DNA of 64,000 bases. Source: Rhodocytophaga rosea (lineage in GTDB: Bacteria; Bacteroidota; Bacteroidia; Cytophagales; 172606-1). Below the pieces are notes generated by a model. It did no database searches, was not told the DNA's origin, and worked only from the letters and a program-made list of their open reading frames with translations. The stretch lies in the NCBI RefSeq assembly GCF_010119975.1, contig NZ_CP048222.1, forward strand, positions 4,420,501 through 4,484,500, read 5' to 3'. Made by a program: the position numbers and the translations under genes. Shown piece after piece: positions 58,502-64,000 of this stretch (its first letter is position 1; the number at the start of each line of letters is the position of its first letter).

Positions 58502-58600
58502 GCAGAGGTAGTTAAACATTGCACATAGTACAAGAAATATTGCAAGAATCATAACGTTTGATTTTTCTCTTATTTCTAATGTCACCTCTACTTGATAGAT

Positions 58601-58646
58601 AAAACAAATAAGCCTGCAAATTTCGATTTGCAGGCTTATTTGTTTT
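58601..58646. terminator. Strong bidirectional terminator with UUCG loop
   Basis: 21-base perfect arms (58601-58621 and 58626-58646, core AAGCCTGCAAAT) around the exceptionally stable TTCG tetraloop. It serves both PPK2 (+) and the esterase gene (-). Its minus-strand side begins 2 bases after the corrected stop of the esterase (58648), which supports that reading. Confidence 0.9.
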
Positions 58647-58647
58647 A

Positions 58648-59948
58648 TCACTTGCTCATATCTACATGTAATTGTTTGAGCAGCCACTGGTCAGTTTTCT
58701 CATTTTGTTCCGGGAAAGTCCAGTGCCCGGTTTCTGGTACTACAAACACTTCTTTGGGGCAGTAATCACATTGTACACAGCATATAACGATGTTGGGGGG
58801 CAAGTTTCATCATTAAACCCCCAGGAATAATAGCCAGGCACTTTTACCCGGCGGGCAAAATTCACTACATCATAATAGCCAATGGTTTCTACTTTATCTT
58901 TTTTATTGTGAATAGCCTGGTTCGTAGGAGAAAACATATGCGGCCAACCGCCTGCCCTGCCATGCAAATAACCTGTCATGTCGCTTAAGGCCGGATAATA
59001 CGCCACCAGGTATTTTACCCTTTCATCCAGGGCAGCTGTTACAATAGAAAGTGCGCCTCCCTGGCTACCTCCATATACGCCCAGATTCGTTCCATCAAAT
59101 TCTGGCAAGCTGTGCAGAAAATCTACGGCACGGACACAGCCTAAATACACACGTTTGTAATAATACGTATCCTTATTATCGAGATTAAAGGTAGGATAGC
59201 CATTCAATGCCCCAGCCGACAAATGATCATATACTTCTTTTTCCATGGTAACCGGAATGCCGTGAATGCCAATCTGTAAGGTAATAACGCCTTTTTCAGC
59301 TTTTGCAATATCCCCCGTATACGGACGTATGCCTGCACCCGGAACCTGAAGCAAGGCCGGGTATTTTCCTTCTTTTTTTGGCACACATAGTATACCATAC
59401 AACCTGGAATTTTTGAAATTTTGAATATTTACATGGTACACATTCACTTTTTCTGTACTACGTTCCGGTAGTAATGTCATTCGGGCATCCAGAGGAATTT
59501 TTGCTAAATCAGCTTTTCCTGTACTCCAGAATGTTTCAAAATCTGTGGGATTTTCTACGGTAGGTTTGATAGAAAGCGGATCGAATGCAGCCGTTCCCAA
59601 TCCCTTATATTCTTTTCCATCCAGTTCGGCAAACACTTCGCATCGCAGAAAACCGGCTGTTTTCATCGTTCCGCCATCAATTACTGTTTTCCCTTCCTTT
59701 AAGGTTAATGGGCCGGAAAGCACTGGCGGCATTTTTTCGGGCATAACTGCATAACGCACTTTTGCTGCCTGTATAGGTACCCCAGACTGTGTAACTGATA
59801 CAGTAAACCTGACTTTATCACCAGGTTTATAGGTCCAGTCTGTTCGCTCGGGTGCTACAGTAATGCGGATATATTTCTCAGTAGGTTGCGCTAATACCGA
59901 CAAATAGCAGGTAATGAGCAGCAAAAGCAGGGAAAAGTGTTTCTTCAT
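58648..59948 (-). pseudogene. Acetylxylan esterase (AXE1) family, frameshifted near the C-terminus
   Basis: Secreted (MKKHFSLLLLLITCYLSVLA). N-terminal Ig-like sandwich, then alpha/beta-hydrolase with nucleophile elbow VYGGSQGGAL (Ser) and Asp in WGFNDETCPP. The raw frame ends at 58740 with ITAPKKCL. One extra C in the C4 run at 58757-58760 gives TAPKEVFVVPETGHWTFPEQ and continues to a stop at 58648. The restored segment carries the catalytic His (GHW), so the frameshifted product should be inactive. The family removes acetyl groups from xylan or acetylated sugars. Mutation or homopolymer read error. Confidence 0.85.
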
Positions 59949-60246
59949 AAGGTTAGGTTATATTAAATTTTAAGATGATTGATAGGTAAAAATAGATTTT
60001 AAATTCTCAGGCACTTCAACGCCCTGGCTTTCATAACATTAAGCTGTAAACAGCCTACAAAATAGATATTTTCTATGATTCCTTCCATAAATCTTTGAAA
60101 TATTCCTTGAAGGCTAACAGAATGTATGTTATAAAGCCGGAATACATTTACGTATTCAAACTATTCGCAATCAGATAAATACCTGAGAAATTCTTTACTT
60201 AGATAAGATTTTTCCGTATATTATCTTTAAACCAACCTCCTTCCAC

Positions 60247-60753
60247 ATGAAAAAGATGAATCATGCAGAATCCATTGCTGTTCGCTATGGCCTGCTTACT
60301 TGTTTAGGCTTGATAGCTTTCTTCTTGCTGATGCGCATCTTTAATCTGGCACAAAACCAGGAATTGCGGGTGCTGAACATGATTATCCTTACCATAGGAA
60401 TTATTATGGCAGTTTCAAAACTCAAAAAGCTACAAGGCAACTCGATGGAATATCTGAATGGAATATCTTGCGCCATGCTTACGGCACTGGTAGGAGTAGG
60501 AAGCTTTGCGGTATTTGTATGTATTTACTTATTGATTGATACAGAGTTATTGAGCAGACTCCAGCAGACGAGCATTGTAGGCAAGTATATCAATCCCTTT
60601 TCCGGAGCAGCCGTTGTTTTTATGGAAGGAATATTTTCTGCAGCTATAATTAGTCTGGGAGTGATGCAATACTTGAAAACCTCTAAATTACAACAGATGG
60701 AAGAGGATGAGAAACGATTTAAAACGGTTATTCCCCAGACAAGCCCGCAATAA
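60247..60753 (+). CDS. Four-helix membrane protein (DUF4199-like)
   Basis: 168 residues. Four membrane segments (YGLLTCLGLIAFFLLM; VLNMIILTIGIIMAVSKL; CAMLTALVGVGSFAVFVCI; AAVVFMEGIFSAAIISLG) and a charged tail. The size and layout match the DUF4199-like proteins of Bacteroidota; function unknown. The start at 60247 or 60256 (MNHAES) are both possible. Confidence 0.65.
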   Translation: MKKMNHAESIAVRYGLLTCLGLIAFFLLMRIFNLAQNQELRVLNMIILTIGIIMAVSKLKKLQGNSMEYLNGISCAMLTALVGVGSFAVFVCIYLLIDTELLSRLQQTSIVGKYINPFSGAAVVFMEGIFSAAIISLGVMQYLKTSKLQQMEEDEKRFKTVIPQTSPQ

Positions 60754-60853
60754 TACCGATTTCAAAATATTAACAATGTATAGGCTTACTTTTACAGGCG
60801 ACCGGAATATTTCTGTTGCCTGTATACAATACTTTTAAATGAGCTTCTCGATT

Positions 60854-61402
60854 TCAAGAAAATAATTGCATATGTTTTCTCACCATTCTCTGAATAGATT
60901 CGCTATTGTTGAGTGTACTCACCTGTTCTATCGATACCCATTCCAGAGCTTTAGATTCTGCATTTTTAACTAAAGGTTCATTGCGGCTTGCTTGTAACAA
61001 AAAACGGATATCATAATGATAGTGTGCAGGTTCTTGTAAACGGGCTGGAATCTGATGTATATCTACATCAAAAATAACCTCGGAAATCAAAGAAAAATGC
61101 TGCAAACCGGATTCTTCCCTGGCTTCCGTTAGGGCTACTTTTCTTAAGTCTGGTTCTCCGTCGGCATGGCCACCTAACTGAAACCATTTATCTAATTTAT
61201 AGTGATGGATAAGTAAAACATATTTGCGGCTTTCATCTGTAATCCAGGCTGAAGCCGTGAGATGGCCTGTTAGCAAACTTCGAAGCAGGCAATCGGGATA
61301 TGTTTGCGCAAAAGCGATCGTATTATTCACCATCTTGCGTTCATTTTCGTCGGAAGCGATGTAATGTTGTAATCCGACAATAATATCTTTAATAGTAATC
61401 AT
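60854..61402 (-). CDS. NUDIX hydrolase
   Basis: 182 residues from the ATG at 61402 (MITIKDIIVG), preferred because the family begins there; an upstream start at 61444 adds 14. The Nudix box GGHADGEPDLRKVALTEARE plus ESGL fits Gx5Ex7REUxEExGU. The N-terminal W-F-Q-LGGHADG arrangement is that of a NUDIX branch common in Bacteroidota. Hydrolyses nucleoside diphosphate-linked compounds; substrate not readable. Confidence 0.9.
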   Translation of the reverse strand: MITIKDIIVGLQHYIASDENERKMVNNTIAFAQTYPDCLLRSLLTGHLTASAWITDESRKYVLLIHHYKLDKWFQLGGHADGEPDLRKVALTEAREESGLQHFSLISEVIFDVDIHQIPARLQEPAHYHYDIRFLLQASRNEPLVKNAESKALEWVSIEQVSTLNNSESIQRMVRKHMQLFS

Positions 61403-61516
61403 GAATTGAATCAATGTATATAAACAATTTAAGAAATCACGCAATTTAGTTTAAAGGTAGAAACCTAACATCAGCGCTACTATCGTACTCTTTAAAGTAC
61501 TACACAAAATAGTATC

Positions 61517-61524
61517 TATATTTG
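61517..61524 (+). promoter_or_regulatory. -7 promoter box of porQ
   Basis: TATATTTG fits TAnnTTTG. It is 63 bases upstream of the chosen ATG (61587). A -33 TTG is not seen at the standard spacing. Confidence 0.35.
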
Positions 61525-61586
61525 AGTAAAAAGTTAAATTGCTCCTTCATGGCTTTAAAAATAAGACACAAGCACTAACTTTAAGC

Positions 61587-62657
61587 ATGCAGTTTAGTTC
61601 AATTCTATTTCATGTCAGGCGGTACTTTCTGTATTTAACACTTTGTTTGTGCTGGGTAGATACAGCTGTTCAGGCGCAATACCTGGGTGGACGAACTTCA
61701 TTTTCATTTGTGAATCTGCCTGGACATGCCCCATTGGCAGCTTTAGGTGGAATAAATGTATCGTTGCGCAACCAGAATGTAAATTCTTTCCTGTCTAACC
61801 CTGCTTTATTAAGTACGCAAACCGACAAACATATATCCCTGAGTTATGTGCCTTATTATGCCGGCATTAACTATTCTACGTTAGCCTATTCACATCCGCT
61901 CAAAAAAGCGGGAAGGTGGGCGGCAGGACTTCAATACATCAATTATGGGACGTTTGAGGAAACAGATGCCACCGGGGCTGTAATAGGCAGCTTTAAAGCC
62001 AGCGATTATATATTAACCACTGGATATTCTCATATCATCGGACATTATACCCTTGGAGCTAATCTTAAACTTGCTGGTTCTACCATTGCTAATTACTCAG
62101 CGTATGCAGCGATGCTGGATATAGGAGCCGTTTTTAAACATCCGGTTCATGATTTGAGTATTGGCCTTGTGATTAAAAATGCAGGATTTGCCTTAAAAGC
62201 TTACCATCCGGAAGTCTCTCTTGCTATGCCTTTTGATGTGCAGGCAGGCGTTTCTTTCAAGCCTAAATTTATGCCGCTGCGTTTTTCATTCACTGCCCAT
62301 CACCTCCACCAGTTAGATATCGCCTACGATGACCCAGCCTTCAATACCACTATTGATCCCAATGGAAATAAGGTAGTAGAAAAAGTAGGAGTAGCAGATA
62401 AAATTGCCCGTCATTTTACAGTGGGAACACAAATTCTGTTAGGAAAAGCATTTCAAATACAGGTGGGATACAATCATCTCTTGCGGCAGGAACTACGGCT
62501 TATTAACCAGGCGGCAGGTTCGGGATTTTCCCTGGGTGCTTCCCTACATATTAAATCTTTCGATATAGCATATGCCAGGGGCTTCCATCATGCAGCAGGA
62601 GGAATCAGTTATCTTACTTTGATCAGCAATCTGGGAACGGTATTTAAGAAAAAATAG
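61587..62657 (+). CDS. porQ: Type IX secretion system outer-membrane protein PorQ
   Basis: 356 residues. The signal peptide HVRRYFLYLTLCLCWVDTAVQAQ follows the ATG at 61587; an in-frame TTG at 61539 gives a poorer start. Beta-barrel protein (OmpH/FadL-like) with PorQ features: YLGGRTSFSFVNLPGHAP and LAALGGINVSLRNQNVNSFL (conserved loop with N-x-F-x-x-NPA in SFLSNPALLS), GYNHLLRQELRL near the end. In Porphyromonas PorQ cooperates with the attachment complex that anchors T9SS cargo. Supports an active T9SS, to which the S74 protein at 32.6 kb would be a client. Confidence 0.9.
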   Translation: MQFSSILFHVRRYFLYLTLCLCWVDTAVQAQYLGGRTSFSFVNLPGHAPLAALGGINVSLRNQNVNSFLSNPALLSTQTDKHISLSYVPYYAGINYSTLAYSHPLKKAGRWAAGLQYINYGTFEETDATGAVIGSFKASDYILTTGYSHIIGHYTLGANLKLAGSTIANYSAYAAMLDIGAVFKHPVHDLSIGLVIKNAGFALKAYHPEVSLAMPFDVQAGVSFKPKFMPLRFSFTAHHLHQLDIAYDDPAFNTTIDPNGNKVVEKVGVADKIARHFTVGTQILLGKAFQIQVGYNHLLRQELRLINQAAGSGFSLGASLHIKSFDIAYARGFHHAAGGISYLTLISNLGTVFKKK

Positions 62658-62711
62658 TCAGTAGTCATTAGAGTTTTTGACTAGCAAAGAACTATAGTAA
62701 TGACTACTGAC
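62657..62711. terminator. Hairpin between convergent genes
   Basis: GTCAGTAGTCATTA (62657-62670) and TAATGACTACTGAC (62698-62711) are exact complements around a 27-base loop. Lies directly at the porQ stop, 19 bases from the isomerase stop. Confidence 0.65.
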
Positions 62712-62729
62712 CAATAATTACTGACTAAA

Positions 62730-63617
62730 TCACACTTTCAACTTCTTCACATTCTGGAAACTAATATTAATAGATTCCAGGGGTGGGCGTTTGCAAACAT
62801 CCTGTTCTACAAAATAGTGTTTTAAACCGGCAGTTTTTGCGGCATCAAAAATCCGCTGAAAATCTATCGAACCAGTGCCTACTTCTGCGAAAGCGCGTTC
62901 TGCTGTCTTTTCCATATCTTTTACATGCCACATAGGGAAACGTCCGGGGTGTTGCTTGAATAATTCAACCGGATCTTTTCCGGCAAAACTGATCCAGTAT
63001 AAATCTAATTCAATCTGCACCAGTTTAGGGTCAGTTTCTTTCAGAATCAGATCAAAAGGCATCTGGCCTTCAAGTTGTACAAATTCAAAATCGTGGTTGT
63101 GGTAACCAAATTGTAAGCCTGCTGCCTTGCATACCTCCGCCGATTTATTGAATAATTCTATATGATGTTTATAATCATCCAGTTTAGTACGTTCCTGCGG
63201 AAAGAGAAACGCACAAATCATATACTTTTGTCCTACTTCTGCGGCATCATCTACAGCCCGTTTCCAGTCGTCTTGCAGGGTGCCTTTGCTCTTCATCACA
63301 TTACCAGTCGTATAATGGCCACTAGGTGCTGTTAAATTCAGGCTTTTTAAAATATCACGGAATTCTTTTGGGCTTTTGCCAAAGTATTTTCCATCAGAAT
63401 AGCCAAACAATTCTACTTCACGATACCCAATATCCGCTACTTTTTTTAAAGTACCTTCCAGGTCTTTAGGTAATATTTCACGCAGAGTGTATAGCTGAAG
63501 GCCTACGTTTTTACTTGTTTTCCCAAATGCAGAAAAATCTGTAAGAAAGGTGCCTGCCAGGGCTAAGCTGCTCACCTTTAAAAATTGCTGCCGGGATATT
63601 TTTTCGGAGAATGACAT
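62730..63617 (-). CDS. Sugar phosphate isomerase/epimerase, secreted TIM barrel
   Basis: 295 residues. A signal-like N-terminus (QFLKVSSLALAGTFLTDFSA) suggests export, possibly Tat-like by the RQQFLK motif. The xylose-isomerase-like barrel shows VGLQLYTLREIL, FGYHNHDFEF (metal His), QIELDLYWISFAGKDP (metal Glu/Asp) and FPMWHVKDM, EVGTGSIDF. Exported members of this family act in 3-keto-sugar pathways, which fits the DUF1080/GMC cluster at 7.7-13 kb, though not adjacent. Confidence 0.88.
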   Translation of the reverse strand: MSFSEKISRQQFLKVSSLALAGTFLTDFSAFGKTSKNVGLQLYTLREILPKDLEGTLKKVADIGYREVELFGYSDGKYFGKSPKEFRDILKSLNLTAPSGHYTTGNVMKSKGTLQDDWKRAVDDAAEVGQKYMICAFLFPQERTKLDDYKHHIELFNKSAEVCKAAGLQFGYHNHDFEFVQLEGQMPFDLILKETDPKLVQIELDLYWISFAGKDPVELFKQHPGRFPMWHVKDMEKTAERAFAEVGTGSIDFQRIFDAAKTAGLKHYFVEQDVCKRPPLESINISFQNVKKLKV

Positions 63618-63673
63618 ATAAAAAATTTAAGAGGTTTAGAATCAATTTAATCTATAGACGATAGTCTGCAAAA

Positions 63674-63691
63674 ATTACTGAATTACTGAAT
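63674..63691. repeat. Inverted copy of the octamer repeat
   Basis: ATTACTGAATTACTGAAT is the exact reverse complement of the tandem array unit at 63729-63746 and could pair with it as an 18-base stem. Confidence 0.8.
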
Positions 63692-63726
63692 GATAGAAGG
63701 ATTGAGTAAATAAAAAATAATTATTG

Positions 63727-63869
63727 TAATTCAGTAATTCAGTAATTCAGTAATTCAGTAATTCAGTAATTCAGTAATTCAGTAATTCAGTAATTCAGTA
63801 ATTCAGTAATTCAGTAATTCAGTAATTCAGTAATTCAGTAATTCAGTAATTCAGTAATTCAGTAATTCA
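63727..63869. repeat. Octamer tandem repeat array
   Basis: TAATTCAG repeated 17 times without mismatch plus 7 bases of an 18th. It sits between the azurin-domain gene stop (63870) and the start of the isomerase gene (63617), so it is intergenic. Arrays like this change length by slipped-strand pairing. Confidence 0.95.
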
Positions 63870-64000
63870 TCATTCCGTTACTTTTAAAATACCCTGCATA
63901 TTCATGTAGTGACCTGGGAAGGTGCACACATACATATAATCGCCAGGCTTGGAAGGAGCCACAAAGTAAATGGTTTCTGATGTTTGAGGTTGTAGCTGGG
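63870..64000 (-). CDS. Azurin/plastocyanin-like copper protein, C-terminal end
   Basis: The frame is open to the window edge (43 codons seen). It ends GDYMYVCTFPGHYMNMQGIL followed by KVTE. The Cys, His and Met are the type-1 copper ligands of cupredoxins (C-x4-H-x4-M type). In Cytophagales this domain is often the end of larger secreted proteins with haem or PQQ units; that part is outside the window. Confidence 0.85.
   Translation of the reverse strand, partial: QLQPQTSETIYFVAPSKPGDYMYVCTFPGHYMNMQGILKVTE

Noticed and set aside
63727-63869. CRISPR array
   Set aside because: The unit is only 8 bases with no spacers and no cas genes near; it is a simple tandem repeat.

Overview
The window (about 41% GC by impression) looks like a chromosome segment of a member of the Bacteroidota, most likely Cytophagales. 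The evidence is a PorQ-type protein of the type IX secretion system (T9SS), a T9SS C-terminal sorting domain on a large secreted protein, a hybrid two-component system of the Reg_prop/Y_Y_Y/AraC type, the lineage families DUF5777, DUF4834 and DUF6624, a CarB without its allosteric domain, and several TAnnTTTG-type -7 promoter boxes.

Layout. 0-3 kb: the end of a von Willebrand A protein, a BNR/sialidase-like lipoprotein and an IS630-family insertion sequence whose transposase needs a -1 frameshift. 3.3-7.6 kb: a multi-PAS histidine kinase, divergent from a thioredoxin-reductase-like flavoprotein with a 39-bp palindrome over its promoter, then a DUF6624 protein. 7.75-13 kb: a sugar-catabolism cluster (DUF1080 3-keto-glycoside hydrolase-like protein, PfkB kinase, GMC oxidoreductase, Gfo/Idh/MocA dehydrogenase, NagB-like deaminase), convergent with a GH140-like glycosidase broken by a stop codon. 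14.6-17.4 kb: a BlaI/BlaR1-like (M56) pair with three near-identical operators. 17.6-26.2 kb: an accessory stretch of small cargo genes. It holds an AT-rich gene bounded by inverted repeats and an attC-like element, a chorismate-mutase-like protein, a DinB-like protein, an AAC(3)-I-like acetyltransferase, an APH-like kinase, a TraB/Tiki-like lipoprotein, and a sensor kinase whose N-terminus matches the plant ethylene-receptor binding domain residue for residue. 26.2-32.5 kb: an S41 protease, an orphan nuoD with a degenerate ABC-ATPase-like gene, an isolated glutamyl-tRNA-reductase-like dimerisation domain and SnoaL-like proteins. 32.6-37.9 kb: a T9SS cargo protein with a beta-roll and an endosialidase chaperone, downstream of a cell-envelope redox operon (cytochrome c, YceI, DUF5777, TonB-C-like, COG4315 lipoprotein). 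38.6-48 kb: a stop-interrupted small gene, the hybrid two-component system, a GNAT, lgt, DUF4834 and carB. 48.4-56.6 kb: an exopolysaccharide export and assembly locus (polymerase/ligase, short TolC, Wzz/GumC-like co-polymerase, two glycosyltransferases, Wzx-like flippase). 56.8-64 kb: an OmpA lipoprotein, PPK2, a frameshifted acetylxylan esterase, a membrane protein, a NUDIX hydrolase, PorQ, a sugar isomerase, an 8-bp tandem repeat array and the end of an azurin-like cupredoxin.

Two longer genes carry a one-base deletion in a G/C homopolymer (sensor kinase near 24,800; esterase near 58,756) and three reading frames carry a single in-frame stop (13,691; 18,992; 38,683). This density suggests either residual sequencing error or a decaying accessory genome. 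Raw reads would decide.

The most notable items are the ethylene-receptor-like sensor kinase, the palindromic and BlaI-type operators, the attC-like bounded cassette, the frameshifted IS630 transposase, and the fusion of a beta-roll, an endosialidase chaperone and a T9SS sorting domain.
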